Origin: Atherix ibis
Taxonomy: Eukaryota > Arthropoda > Insecta > Diptera > Athericidae
DNA length: 64,000 nt
Assembly: GCA_958298945.1 (NCBI GenBank)
Contig: OY282605.1
Location: 29,738,811-29,802,810, forward strand
Reading direction: 5' to 3'
Shown here: piece by piece, positions 25,186 to 37,029 of the stretch
How positions within the stretch are numbered: the first letter of the stretch is position 1
Layout: every line of letters begins with the position of its first letter
The notes under the pieces: model-generated
Told to the model about the DNA's origin: nothing
Seen by the model: the letters and a program-made list of their open reading frames with translations, nothing else
The model's database searches: none
Program-made: the position numbers and the translations under genes

Positions 25186-25689
25186 TCTAATGTGTAAGTA
25201 GAATTTCTTTACAATTTTAACATATTGCTTGATAGTGAAAACATCTATAATAAAAAAAAATTGCTAATTTTAAACCAAATAATTATTGTCTTAATAATGT
25301 TCTACATAAAAACTAAGGAGTTTTTTTTCTGTTTTGGTAAATTTTCTCAAATAATTTTTTTGTTGTTGATTTTTTTTATAATATTTAAAAGTATAATTTT
25401 TTTAAAGCTATTAGATTTTAATTATAATTTAAAAGAATTTCTTAATAAAAAATTGTTCATTTTATAGTTTGGAAAGTATAAGATTATTTTTTTAATATTT
25501 GTCAAACATTTATTACTGTTAAGATAACAATTATTTAGTATAATATTTGCCATTTTGTTAATTATATAAAAACTAATATATTAAATTATAAATATTTCTA
25601 TAAAATTGTGAAGTTGGCCGTGCCCATGTTTCGACCGGAATTGAATGTAAGGAAAAAAAGTTGAGAACCGATGAAGATTTTAAGCTTGA
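25186..25689. other. AT-rich, nothing recognised
   Basis: The 80-codon open frame at 25225-25467 is low-complexity and unconvincing. Confidence 0.55.
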
Positions 25690-25815
25690 TCATAAATATT
25701 TTAATCTAAACTATACGTATATGTGGTTTTAATAAAATAGTGCCACAAGCCACACAATATGATAAATGTTGACTTTATTGAGCGAAAAGTTTTTAGGATC
25801 TAAAATAATGCGATT
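25690..25815 (+). mobile_element. DD41D transposase fragment, second-Asp region
   Basis: ATATGTGGTTTTAATAAAAT, CCACAAGCCACACAATATGA and TTGACTTTATTGAGCGAAAA line up with the second-Asp region at 50265-50335 and 57255-57330. It ends where I-type retroelement sequence begins. Confidence 0.6.
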
Positions 25816-27265
25816 TGAAAAAAACCACAGTGAATGCCGCTACCACTCGCCATCGAGTTAGATTCTGGTACTATAAAAATGGTGCTTTTATAGATTTTGA
25901 CAAAGCGCCTTGTTTACATGTATGTATGAGGAAAGATGGCAGTACCGCTCCGATACCGCATGGTGAAAATAAACACCTTCCCTTAGAGTGTGTCATTGGC
26001 GTTCTAGGTGTCTCGATTACCTGCGGATGCAAATGAGATCCTTAAAATAAACATAATGTCGATTAAGTTCTATCAAGCTATCGGTTGGTAAGTGTTCTTG
26101 TCGGCATAAAAAGTAAGGTCACACAGGACGAGGCAATACGAGTGACTAACGCTCTTATCGACGGCAGCTTGCACTATTGCCTCACTCTATGTGATAGGAT
26201 GTCCAAGGCATGTCTCTACAAAATTAAGGCAGTGGTCAACCGATGCATAAGGTTCGCCAGTGGAGCTCACCGCATTTTACTGGTAGCTTTCTGTACAAAA
26301 TGAAACTGGCCGAACTTCTTTATTACACCTTCCCCTTAAAAGTCAGGTACCAATTCATATACAAAAATCTCCGCTACTCCTCCCTCTCACTAATCCTAAC
26401 CCTAGTTAGGTACCAATTCATATGCAAAAAGAGGCTCCTCTTCCCTCTCACTAATCCTAACCCAAATGGAAAGGAATCCCACCATCCCACTTCACAGCAT
26501 TCTAAATACCCATCCAGACCCGGCATGGATGCCTTGGATTGGGGCGAAGTTGAGAATTTCGGTTAACATGTCCTGATTGAAAAAGAAGTCAACCAACTCA
26601 ATATGCTTCCATACATTGTTCAAGCACAAGCTGAGTCGATAAGGTTATGCCGCAATTTATTATACCGATCCGTTCTTGAACAAGCAGGAAGTTACGTTAA
26701 GGAGGTATTTTTTCATATTGCGTAGCAGCTTATTTAGCATAACCCTGAGCAGTACGATCAGCAGTAGAACATGCTGTAAACAATAAACATGAAAATGGTC
26801 ACGAGGCGGTTAATTTTAGCGATAGCCTCGCTGCTTTAAATGCTATTCGTGGCTCCATGCCGGACCCGGTACTCAATGATATCAGATATCGCCTAATAAA
26901 CAATCCCTTCATTGAGTAGGTATTGCTGGCAATGAATATTCTGATCGCCTTGTTGCGATTGTATTCGCTGTATTCATTAATCTACTCATTTTGTGGCAAC
27001 TAACAGCAAGAATGGGAAAATAGTGTGACTTCTCTCAGAGGCAAATTGATTTACTCAACAACCAATCCGAAATTCTAAACAAGAAAATTGGTCAAAATTC
27101 GAATTTGTCATACCGCCATCACCCACGACTTCCTACTCGGTAATCGTGAACAGTCTATTTTCGCATCCTTTTTGCTGCTTTTTTAATAGGATTCCCTCAA
27201 TTACTGAAGTACTAGTCCCTCTCTTCAACGAAACTACACATACTAATCTACTTCATAAAATATAA
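25816..27265 (+). pseudogene. I-type LINE copy 2, strongly decayed
   Basis: Blocks match the 134-2014 copy in order: PCLHVCMRKDGS versus PCLHVCRKKNCS; GVLGVSI versus KILGISI; SKVTQDEAIRVTNALIDGSL versus SKVRQSEAIRVTNALLDGTL; AVVNRCIRFASGAHR versus VAVNRCIRLASGAHR. Degraded RNase H pieces near 26640-26960 follow (VGIAGNEYSDRLVA). The end reads CTACTTCATAAAATATAA like the other copy, then A-rich sequence. It holds many stops and frameshifts. A tandem duplication of about 62 bp lies at 26345-26465. Confidence 0.85.
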
Positions 27266-27699
27266 TTATTACATTTCCTCGATCCAAATTTAAAAAAAAA
27301 AACTAAAAAAATTTTTTAAAAAAAATAAAAACCTTTCCCTAAAAATATCATAGATTATAGAAGACCTGGATTGAAAAAACAGTCAAATTTACTGCATTGG
27401 TTTAAGACTTTTACAGCACCAGTCAAGTAGCAGTAAAAGGCTTACTGGTGTGGTCACTGGTGCTGTAACGCAGCAGTAAAGCAGCAAATTTGGCGCAACA
27501 ATCTGACGCATGCAGAGAATTTGACGGATGCGGACTTGTAATTTTTTAAAAAGTGTCCCAGAGCCTGTATAGCCTTATTATTTCGGTCATGTACAATATT
27601 AGACGACATGAAAAATTAGAAATAGTAATTTTCTAGAGTACACAATATTTTTATATATTCAATTTACATCCTTAAACACATATAACATCGCCGACACAA
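27266..27699. other. No gene; short inverted repeat
   Basis: TTACAGCACCAGT (about 27412) and ACTGGTGCTGTAA (about 27457) form a 13-bp inverted repeat. The rest is unassigned. Confidence 0.5.
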
Positions 27700-27945
27700 T
27701 TGTAATCCAAAATGGAGAACCAAAATACATACGCAATTATGAAATTGCAAATGTGCACATTCGTTTACTGCTGGCCCAAGGTGCGAATCCCACTGAGGCA
27801 TGGGGTCCTTTACTAATTCTCCCAAAAAAACAACAGTTTTCCTTCTCATTTCTACTTTTATTCCCTTATCCCGATATCCTTTGTCGCTAAAATGGCTCTT
27901 TAGTACTTGAAATGATAGCAAACAAACAAATAAACTTTTCCGTAA
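27700..27945 (+). repeat. Dispersed repeat R-a, copy 2, with CAAA-type tail
   Basis: The segment 27785-27905 matches 6146-6262 by eye. It ends at AGCAAACAAACAAATAAAC, a simple tail typical of retroposons. GTGCGAATCCC at 27779 resembles a tRNA-type B box with one mismatch, so a tRNA-derived SINE is possible but unproven. Confidence 0.55.
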
Positions 27946-27959
27946 TTTTGTCTATTTGA

Positions 27960-28020
27960 ACATTTGACAAACCTAAAACATTTGTAGGGTTTTTGCGTTT
28001 TCGGTTAAATTATAAATGTT
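27960..28020 (+). repeat. Dispersed motif R-b, copy 1
   Basis: AAACATTTGTAGGGTTTTTG followed by a T-rich stretch recurs at 51653-51690 and 58864-58900. It may be the end of an unrecognised repeat. Confidence 0.45.
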
Positions 28021-28562
28021 TGTTTTGGAGAATTCGAAAAAAAAAATTTTGAATTAAATATTAAAAGTAAATTGAAGGAATTTTCTTGTTTTTTATTTAA
28101 AAAAAAATTGAATTGCCCTTTAAAATCGTACTATGTCATGTCATAGGACGTTTTCTTATAAAGATGTATGAAAAATTAAGTTAAAATGCTAAATGTATAA
28201 AATTTTATATTTAATATATAATGGCAAAATTTAACTACTAAAACAAAATAAAATATTTATCTAGATCTGAACTTAAAATATTTTTAATTTAAATTTATTT
28301 ACCAAACCATAAATTGGATAGTAAATTGTTTTTAACGTTTTGAAAGGGTTAGGATACACATACGAGATCTGTTCAAAAAGTATCGAGAACTTTGAATTTT
28401 CACGGGTTACGTATATTCAATTTTCGATTTTTTATGGCGTTATATTGGTACTCATGTCTTTCACTTATGCCGAAAAGTTCGGCCATTTTGAATATTTAGT
28501 TAATTTTTGACAGCTGCTTTGCTTGCACATGTTTTGGCTCGTCTTCGATTTTTGCCCATTCC

Positions 28563-29343
28563 AAAAAATGGATCAAAGAATCTGTATCAAATTTTGTGTG
28601 AAAAACAAAATTAATTCCGCGAACGCATTACGAATGTTGACTGTGGCATATGGTAAAGCTACCTTGGACCGAAGCAATGTTTATCGGTGGTACAAAATGT
28701 TCTCAAAGGGCCGAAAAGATGTGAACGACGAAAAGCGTGCCGGGGCGTGTAAAGGACAGTTTTCTTCGATTGCAGGGGCGTAGTGCACCATGAGTTCTTG
28801 CCACAGGATAGAACGGTCAATAAGGAATATTACCTGCAAGTTATGCGCAATTTTCAACGTTGCCTTAACAACCATTTGACCAGCAAAATCGTTTTCCATA
28901 TCTGCGTCGGTATTTAGAATATTTTCAACAGTCTGGAATATTGTTGCAACTCCCACCTTTGACGGATGTTCTTCACAGTTGCGCGAAAAAATCCGAGAGA
29001 AACGCCTGGACTTGTGGAAGAACAAAAATTGGCTTCTGCACCATCACAACGCCAAAAACAACACACTACTAATTTTTGGCCAAAAACAACACACTAATAA
29101 TGCCGCAGCCACCGTACACATATTCCCCAGATCTGGCTCCCTGTGACTTTTTCTTGTTCCCAAAACTGAAGAGCCCTATGAAAGGACGACGCTACGCTAC
29201 GATTGAGGAGATAAAGACGGCATCTAAGGAGGAGCTAAACAAAATCACAAAAAATGATTTTTTGAAGTGCTTCGAGGATTAGAAAAAACGTTGGCACAAG
29301 TGTATAATATCTGGTGGGGATTACTTTGAAGGGTACAAAATAG
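28563..29343 (+). pseudogene. Mariner F transposase, fragmentary
   Basis: It begins near 28569 with MDQRICIKFCVKNKINSANA (N-terminal helix-turn-helix), continues SNVYRWYKMFSKGRKDVNDE, then jumps at the deletion to a segment matching HHEFLPQ.RTVNKEYYLQVM. The foreign insert follows. Mariner sequence then resumes with the region of LWKNKNWLLHH, a damaged second-Asp box, and YSPDLAPCDFFLFPKLKSPM with the third Asp. It ends WHKC..SGGDYFEG. No complete frame remains. Confidence 0.88.
28851..28977 (+). repeat. 127-bp copy of exon 4 of the PDZ gene inside mariner F
   Basis: These 127 bases match 34084-34210 without any gap and with about 10 substitutions (about 92% identity by hand count). In minus-strand frame both encode NTDADMENDFAGQ-VVKATL. 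The left junction shares AA and the right junction shares GT with the mariner target. The intact relative at 37329-38472 has uninterrupted mariner sequence at this site, so the fragment was added to this copy. Confidence 0.93.
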
Positions 29344-29413
29344 ATATTCATGAATAAATAAATAATTTTTGAAAAAACACAAAATTCGCGATATTTTTTG
29401 AACAGACTTCGTA

Positions 29414-30879
29414 TGTGCTTACTTTTAAAAAAGATAAAAATAAAAATTTCCAAAAATTTTAATTAAAAATAAATATCCACAATAACGAGTACATGGAAAT
29501 ATAGTCTTTAGAGAATGGTTCGTTCTCTAAGATAAGTTATACTTTTTTATTGAGATTAAATAAAAGTACAAATACTACCATCAGATTATAATATAACATA
29601 GTTATTTTATTTAATATTGTAGTTAATAAGAAGTGACATTATGGAGACTAGCTTTTTTCCTTTTATTTCGCTAAAAAACTAACCTCCAGGTAATATTCAT
29701 CGTAGCTTTTTACTTTGTCCTAATTTATCTAGATTGTTTATGCGTTTAACTGAGATTATACTACCGACATGGGAATAATTTCCGTGTATTCTTACTTGGT
29801 TAAAAATTTCATTATTTCGTCCCTCTCTATTTGGTAGTAAATTTTCCTGGTTGTGTCTCTTGAATAAACCATAAATTGTTGACATTCTCATAATGCAGAA
29901 GCATACAAAGTTTATTATTATCCTTGGTAAAAAAAAAAACGCAGAAGCAAAAAATTTTTACGAGCCCATTCAAGTTTATATACTTTCGGTTTGATGCTAA
30001 TTTGGTTAAATATTTTCATAATTTCTATAAAATTAAGTTGCTGAATAATTTCTGTGATTCACTGCAACCGAAACGATGATATAATCGCAGACCGTAACCG
30101 TGAACTGCATACGAACGTACACGTAATAGTGTCCGCATTTATGGCGAAATCGTTATTTTTGTATAAAAATGCAGAGACATACAGAAAAGAAGAAAAGAAA
30201 AAAGAAGTTTGCACAAAAAATTATACAAAAAACTAAATGCAAAATGCACAAATTTATGTGGTCATCCAGGCAGGAGAGACCAACTTGCTGATTATAATCA
30301 CGTAAGACGAATTAGCCAAGGGAGCCGTACAGAAAATAAATAACTTCATTTAATATGCTGGTATGAAAATTGAAAGTTTCGTACTCGGAACGGACTAAGG
30401 ACGAATAGTAATTGGAAGGATGGCATTGCACTACAAGCATTTAGTAAAAGGCCATCCCATAAAAATGCTTAATGATGTCATAATTTGAGAACAGTTTATC
30501 TTCTTCTTGTTTAAATAAATTCCATTTATTCCATCAAAATATCGTTTATTAAAAGTAATGTAAAATTAAATGGGCACAAATCCTCTTCAGCAAAAAATAA
30601 AATATAAAATTGGAATGATTTTTTGTATGTGTGTGTGTGTGTATTTATCAGTACGTTTTTGTTGCGCGAAAAAATTAAAAAATTTTCAATTGTGATTTTG
30701 AACAGGAACAAAATAAATTTTTTACAGACTGTCAAAAAATCTGAACTTATTGCTTTTAAAAAATATATTATTTAGAGATTTATATAACAGCATTGGGGAA
30801 AAAAATAACTAGATCTCGCCGTTAGAACAAAATCGTGTTGCCAAAATTTTGATTAAGAGACAGGTCGAGAGCCAGGTAA
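29414..30879. other. No gene recognised
   Basis: Mostly AT-rich, with a (TG)n tract near 30627-30641. Short open frames have no recognisable similarity. Confidence 0.5.
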
Positions 30880-31655
30880 TACGTAAATGCAAATAGTTTT
30901 TAAAAAATGGTGTTTAGTTATGCGGAGCCTATTTTGTGTGCGAAAAAATGTTCGTAATCCCCAAGTGAGATTGTTTACTTTTAGCGGGTTGGTCTCTAGT
31001 TGGATTATGGACCCTGTGACCCAAAAAAATGTAGTCTCACGAGTCTGACCTAATTTCAAATAAAATATGAGGACTCATAAGAAGCCCTTTTTATGTTAAA
31101 AAAAATGTCCATGGTTTTCAAGCGGGTATGTCTAATTTTTAAGTTTTTAACTGGCGGATTTCTAGTTGGATAAGTGGCCTACTGACCTAAAAAAAAATCT
31201 CGTCTAACCAGCCTGACCTAATTTCAAATAAATTGTGAGGACTTATGAGGAACCTGATTTGTGTTAAAAAAAATGGCATGGTCGTCAAGTGGGTATGTCT
31301 AGTTTTGAAGTTCTTAACGAGCTGGTTTCTAGTTGAATTAGGGACTCTGTGACCTACAAAAATCTCGCCTAACCAGCCTGACCTAATTTCAAATAAAATG
31401 TGAGGACTCATTAGGAGTCTGATTTGTGTTTAACAAAATTGCATGATTGTCAAGTGGGTAGGTCTAGTGTTGAAGTTTTTAGCTGGCGTATTTCTAGTTG
31501 GATGAGTGTGACCTACTGACCCAAAAAAAATCTCATCTCACGAGTTTGACCTAATTTCAAATAAAATGTGAGGACTCATACGGAGGTTCCTTTGTGATAA
31601 AAAAAAATTGCGTTTTTGCCAAGTGGGTTTGTTTACTTTTGAAGTTCTTAACTGG
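30880..31655 (+). repeat. 167-bp tandem array, about 4.5 units
   Basis: GACCTAATTTCAAATAAA recurs at about 31047, 31215, 31379 and 31548 (spacing 164-169 bp). Each unit also carries GTGAGGACTCAT, AAGTGGGTATGTCTA and TTTCTAGTTGGAT. I could not derive the unit from any recognised element, but it abuts the mariner relic at 31690. Confidence 0.85.
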
Positions 31656-31689
31656 TTTTTTAAGCAAAGTAGTTTGTGAGAGAAAAACA

Positions 31690-32210
31690 ATTGCTGTACA
31701 TATGAGCTCGTGTGTCAACTGTGGTTCCCGAAATTTCTTACTGAAAATAGATGGGAAATTTTCTGGTAGATCTTTAACAATTGATATTGGAAAAATTAAG
31801 GCTGCTATTGAAAATAATCCACGACAGTTCGCAGAGATAGTAAACGCATCGTAAAGGATAGTTGTAAACCTAACACATCTTATGAATTGGGCGCAAAAAA
31901 AATTGATAGTTGCTATTCCGCTTTGGGATACTCTACTGAAACTTTATGAAAAAGAGTCCCTTTTCAAAAATAAAAACATCAAAAGATAAAAAATAAATTC
32001 TACATAATTATATTGAGAGAAAAAAATCATGCGAAAGCTTGATGATCAACTGTAGACCACTTCAGAATATCTCCACTAAGAAGGTCATTACTTTCTGTAT
32101 GGTGGGACTAGAAGGGCACAGTTCACTATTAACACCTTCTACAAAATCAAACGTTTAAATCAAAAATTTATATTTTAAGGGCCAGTAGCCGATGTAAGAC
32201 ATCTGCGGCT
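31690..32210 (+). pseudogene. Mariner transposase relic G
   Basis: 31774-31853 translates to IGKIKAAIENNPRQFAEIVN, the second helix-turn-helix of mariner transposases. After degraded linker sequence (to about 31990), 32040-32150 resembles the stretch around the first catalytic region of the SVWWDWKGVVYFELL type (nucleotides TCATTACTTTCTGTATGGTG, GGGCACAGTTCACTA). No ends were found and stops are numerous. Confidence 0.6.
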
Positions 32211-33159
32211 CCCATGGGATCTGGCACCGTCAGATTTTCTTTTATTTCGGTAATTCATCAATTGGAAAAAAACTTCAAACTTTTAAAGGACTTTTAAAAT
32301 TAACTCAACAAATATTTTATTGCAATTTTTTGAAGAAGAAAAAATATATTTGAAAGAATTTAATTTCTTTGAATAAACCTAAAACAATTAATAGGAAAAT
32401 ATTTTATTGAATAAAATTTTTTTCATGGTACTAAAAATGTTGTCTTTGATTTTGATTTTGATATAAAAAAATACAAAATTAATGTTTACTTAACCCAATA
32501 CAAATTGTCAACTTTGTATTGAATCATTTTAATGCTTTTAAGAAAATTACAATATTTAAAAAAAAAAATTAGGGCTTTTTGTTTTAATTGAATTCTGTTT
32601 TAAAATTTTAAATTTTAATTAGCGACAGATTTCTTCTCCCTGTTCTGATTATTAAAAATTTTTACTATAAAAAATTACAAAAAATAAATTTTTCTATTAA
32701 CTTTTTTATTAACCAAATTTTAATTGTAGTTAAAAATATATTCACTTAAATAAAAAATTTAGAACACTAAATTTTAAGGTAGAAATTCTTTTGAAATAAA
32801 CAACCAAAAAAATTAACCGTTTTCACTTAGTAGCACCGCACATAATCGAGAAATTCCATTTGTCTAATAATAACCACGCATAAACCTTAAAATATTGTTG
32901 AAATTCATCATAAATCATTAACGACTACTTATCAACATAACCAAATTGGCCAACCAAAAAAAAACAAAAATACCTAATTTAGTTATTATGAAAAATGATC
33001 CCAGAATTGGGAAATTTTTTTACCATTTTTCAATAGTGAATATTGGCCAATCGATTACAGATCAAATTTTCTGACATAAATAATTACGTAAAAATAATGT
33101 TAATCGAAAAAAAAAATTTCGAAAATGATAAATTAGAAGGAAAAAAAATGCCTACTGAC
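32211..33159. other. AT-rich sequence downstream of exon 4 of the PDZ gene
   Basis: It starts on the gene side with a possible splice donor (minus-strand GTCAGT at 33159-33154), so it is either intron or 3' flank. No further exon was recognised. Confidence 0.45.
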
Positions 33160-34901
33160 CTTTTTCCAGATGAGTCTTGTCCGTCACATCATCCTTTTTC
33201 TGAACATTCTTCGTTGATTCTAGGCTGATCTGATCGGAAGATCTTTTCGAATCTTGGTTCTCTTCAAATGATGATTTTCGTGCAACACTTTCAACGCCCA
33301 AAATTATCCGCTCAAGTGGTGACGTTGCTATTGGACTGTCGACTTTTGGACTCATATTGACTATTTGGACACTTTTAGGACTCAAATTTCCATTTACAGA
33401 AGGAATTGTCATTTTCAAGGTCTCAGCGTCATCCTTGCCGTATCCATTCACTTGCGAGCGTCTTGGAATTGTCACTGGCTCAGAAGTAGCTATTTTAGAT
33501 AGTGACTTTTTATCAATATCCACTTTTGGTTCAATTGACTCTAAACTATGGCTTCCATTCATCTTGGAATGGGATTTTTCCTCTACTTCTCCATTCAGAA
33601 CAATTGGTTCACCATCACTTTTATCGATCGTTGCATTCAATTCTATTTCTTCCTTTTCTGTTATTCCTTCAACGGCGGTTATTTTTTCCAATTTTTCACT
33701 ATTTCTATCTTTATGACCATCACAAACTTCATCTATTTTCCGTTCGACAATATTTTTCGGAATAGCCGAAACACTTACAATACGCTCAGACCTCAACATG
33801 GACTCAGTGATCATAACGACTTGAGAATATGGCAAACTTGACTTGAAATCTTTCAGCCCATTTTCATCAACTTTCGAAATTGAACTCATTATTTTCGGTT
33901 TGAAATTATCGGAATTTTGGTCATCATCAATATTGGACGTTTTTTCGATTTTATTTTGATCAAGAATCTGATGATTTTCCATATTTTTCTCGATGGTGTT
34001 TGGAATTTTCACATTGTTTACGTCTTTGCTAGTTTTTCCAACCAAAGTAGGAACATCAGATTTTATTGGTAGTTTTTCCATAATTTTCAGCGTTGCCTTA
34101 ACAACCGTTTGACCAGCAAAATCATTTTCCATATCTGCGTCGGTATTTGGAATATTTTCAACAGTCTCCGATATTGTTGCAACTCCTACCTTTGATGGAT
34201 ATTCTTCACAGTCAGCGTGAAGCTTACCTTCAGAATCGTCAATAGTTTGAGTCGATTTCTTATCAAGTCCGATTTGTGGATCACTATCAATCGGACTATC
34301 GTGGAACTCATTCGAATCACTAGAATCACTGTTCATTTTCTTACCGGAAACTTTGAAATCCTCCAACTTCTCTTTTGTACTGATTGTGAAATTATTATTT
34401 TGTGGCTCGGCTGCCGACACTGACAATGACACACGATTCTTGTCCACCTTATCGCCAACTTTTATCTTATCATTTGCATTAAAAGCTTTGTTGTCTTTCG
34501 ACAAAATTCTACCTTCTCCATCATTTAGACCGGCATCATTGGAATTTTCAATATTGTTTTCGACAAAACTCAAATTATTATTACCAACAACAACGACAAC
34601 ATCGCTACTATTGAGCAAATTTCTACCAAATTCCTTTGAGCAATTATTTTTATCATCACCGGTTCGTGTAGGTACTTCAGGTTCTGGTGATAATTCCTTT
34701 TGATGTATAATAACAATATCGTTGCAAATATGATCTTTCCACTCCCCTTCAGTGTTTACCAATTCGACTTTATCTTGTATTGTAAGTTTTTCATCAACTA
34801 ATTTTCCATCAACATCGAATATTGAAATTGTCTGTTTTGTTGCTATGTTTTTACGTTCACCTTTTTCCGATGTTCTACTGTCGTTAATAAAGACGATTGG
34901 T
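33160..34901 (-). CDS. PDZ gene exon 4: polar, low-complexity region
   Basis: The acceptor TTCTTTCTAG/ACC precedes an open frame of 580 codons beginning PIVFINDSRTSEKGERKNIA. The composition is acidic and polar (Asp, Asn, Ser, Glu, Lys), with no folded domain recognised. The joint to exon 3 restores Gly (GG+A). It ends AAAAAG/GTCAGT, with TAG two codons on. The section 34084-34210 has been copied into mariner F at 28.9 kb. The joint to exon 3 is inferred from phase, splice signals and shared composition; the two open blocks could in principle be neighbouring genes, but no start or end signals lie between them. Confidence 0.78.
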
Positions 34902-35589
34902 CTAGAAAGAATTTGTATGTTTTTTTTTAAATATTTTTTTTTCTTGTATGTTCTTAATTAAAATTACAGTGAAAAAAAAACTAAATGAAGAGAATTCAAT
35001 AATAAAAATTAAAAAAGAAGAAAAACTCTTCACAAAAACAAACTCAGTAAAGTTTTTTTATAATGCACCTGCGCTAAAAAATTGATGCCTGTTGAAGATA
35101 TCAGATGGGTTTTGGGGGAGAGATGCCGATGCATTTTGCTCTAAAATAGCTGCTGATTAAAAGGGCTTAGAAAAACCGAGTCAGACAAGGCATTTCACCT
35201 TCAAAAAAAAAGGGGTTGAAATGAAAATCTCTCTTTTTTTCGATTAAAAAGACGATTCAGGGTGAACTGATATTACTCAAGGTATACTTTTTGATAGCCT
35301 ACCTCGTCCTTCATATTATTTTTGCGGTGTTCAACTCACTGTCTCTCATATTCAAAAAGAATACCAATTAAACCTAATTTTTTTAAAGTAGAAACCTACT
35401 TCCCCATCATCCACCCACCACCAACCCACAATGGAATTTCTTGAACCAAAAACTCTTTTTCCAAATCCTTTCTTAAATTTTCTCAAAAAAATCCAATATA
35501 TTCTATAAAATTTAACCAATTCCAATTGCACCCCTCCAACTTACGTTCAACCAGTTTCATTAGGTAAGCTGATAATACCAAACTCACAC
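34902..35589. other. Start of intron 3 (3' side), nothing recognised
   Basis: AT-rich intronic sequence. Confidence 0.5.
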
Positions 35590-35680
35590 GCAACATGATT
35601 GCGTCAGATGGCCTCATAGTCTTGGCGCTATAAATTCGCCCGTAGCACATGCCCTGTGGATCTTATATACATAATTTAGT
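35590..35680 (+). repeat. Probable 3'-end fragment of the I-type LINE
   Basis: The reverse complement resembles bases 165-235 (CATGTGC, ATAGCGCCA, GAC..TGAGGCCAT). It is therefore a small piece of the same LINE 3' region in the opposite orientation, within intron 3. Confidence 0.5.
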
Positions 35681-35769
35681 CATATTTTAGTAACCAAATA
35701 ATTTTATCGCTTGTTTTTTAAGCCCATCTGGTAAAAGTGGGAATTATATTCTAGTTTTAGGAGAATGTA

Positions 35770-36500
35770 CATACGTGGTGTTGTATGAAAAGTAATAAGC
35801 CTAAGAGCGATCTAACAGTATTGCAGACTTCTGTTTCAATAACCTTGTATATTAATCACTCCTAGACGTACAGTACAAGTTTTAACGTCGTCTCGTAATT
35901 ACACGACCTTTTAAAGCGTGATAAGTCAAATTATACTTTTGATGTGCGTTACGAAAAATTATACAACAATATTTGGATATTCGTTAGGTTATCGATTTTT
36001 TTTTATTTTGGTTAATCCATGATATCTACTTACAAAAAAAAACGCAACAAGCCTATGGAGGATATTTTTTATCAAAAGCCGAAAAGCACTAGAATACGGG
36101 CCCCGCTCAGGGAGATCTTCAACATCGAAAACTGAAGAAAATTTAGAACGAGTGAGTGCTTTTCTGAGGTTAGACCGTCGATTAATATTCAAGTATCTCG
36201 AAAGCCTTAAGAAATAAGGGTTCCTGAGCCTTTTCAAAGAGCTTAAATGGACATTGCAGATATTTGGATGCTCCAGCATGAGAACATCCCCTATTAATAT
36301 GAGAACATGCACCGAAAAGTTGAAAGTATGGATTCCTGTGATTACTTATCTAATATAATCACGTTCTTATCTTAATACATTCCTCAAGATCAAAACACAC
36401 TTAAAAGGACGTTTATCTTGGTAGTGTCCATAATAATAACTCAGAAGCCGATAAAAGTAGAGGTATTGCCTTTGAGGGTTTTTGCCACATCCCGTATATT
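35770..36500 (+). mobile_element. Mariner relic H, internally deleted, same family as relic D
   Basis: A mariner-like terminus (TACGTGGTGTTGTATGAAAA at 35774) is followed by a helix-turn-helix region at 36112-36215 (GRSSTSKTEENLERV, LRLDRR). A degraded second-Asp box (DIADIWMLQHENIP, 36249-36292) and C-terminal sequence (CACTTAAAAGGACG at 36400 onward) follow. The first-Asp region is absent, as in relic D. It lies in intron 3, antisense to the gene. Confidence 0.66.
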
Positions 36501-37029
36501 CCTCTTTGATTTCCAGAGTCCCATAGTAATATGCTGTCTATGTTGGAATTCGATGAGTTTAACATACTTTGCCTTTCCATTTCCAAGACCAAAAAGTAAG
36601 CACATAAACCGGGAAACGAATATGAAAAACATCTTTTACGTGGGCTCTACATACGTTCTGTCTATAGAAGTACCTAAGCCCATACAGATAATAATGGATT
36701 AAAAAAGTAAAATCGATGAAGATTACTGGAAAGCATGCGTAACTTTCCAACGCCTACAACACCTCAAGCTGAAACCCCAGCTGACTACGACCATTTTCTA
36801 TATCACCGCCACCTCAAAGCCAACGCCAATAGTTAGGGTCCATTCAGAAGACCCCGAGTTCGCATTTAAAATAGATTATTCTGAATTTCCGAAGGATTGC
36901 CTACAAGCGTCTCGAGGTACGCACGCCCAAAGCACTGTTAGGTTTTTTGTCACATGCACCACGTCCTTCAAAGAAGGGTAAATACAAATTGCATGTTGTT
37001 AACTCTGTCGGATATATACTGTTAAACTT
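36501..37029. other. Intronic, unassigned
   Basis: Moderately GC-richer patches (36760-36960) probably belong to a retroelement, but no translation was recognised. Confidence 0.4.

Larger units (their letters stand above)
28361..29413 (+). mobile_element. Mariner element F, internally deleted and carrying a host-gene insert
   Basis: The ends are inverted: TACGAGATCTGTTCAAAAAG at 28361 and the reverse complement of TACGAAGTCTGTTCAAAAAA ending at 29413, both with TA. It is the same family as the element at 37329-38472. Relative to that copy, about 390 bp covering the first catalytic Asp are missing (junction near 28748), and 127 bp of foreign sequence are inserted (28851-28977). Confidence 0.92.

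Noticed and set aside
25225..25467. 80-codon hydrophobic open frame
   Set aside because: Low-complexity Ile/Leu/Phe/Lys composition expected by chance in very AT-rich DNA.
31594..31854. 86-codon open frame as a host gene with a CxxC motif
   Set aside because: Its second half (IKAAIENNPRQFAEIVN) reads as a mariner helix-turn-helix and the downstream sequence continues as degraded transposase.
33043..33228. Plus-strand 61-codon open frame
   Set aside because: Partly opposite exon 4, otherwise low complexity.
33357..34703. Plus-strand open frames opposite exon 4
   Set aside because: Shadows of exon 4.
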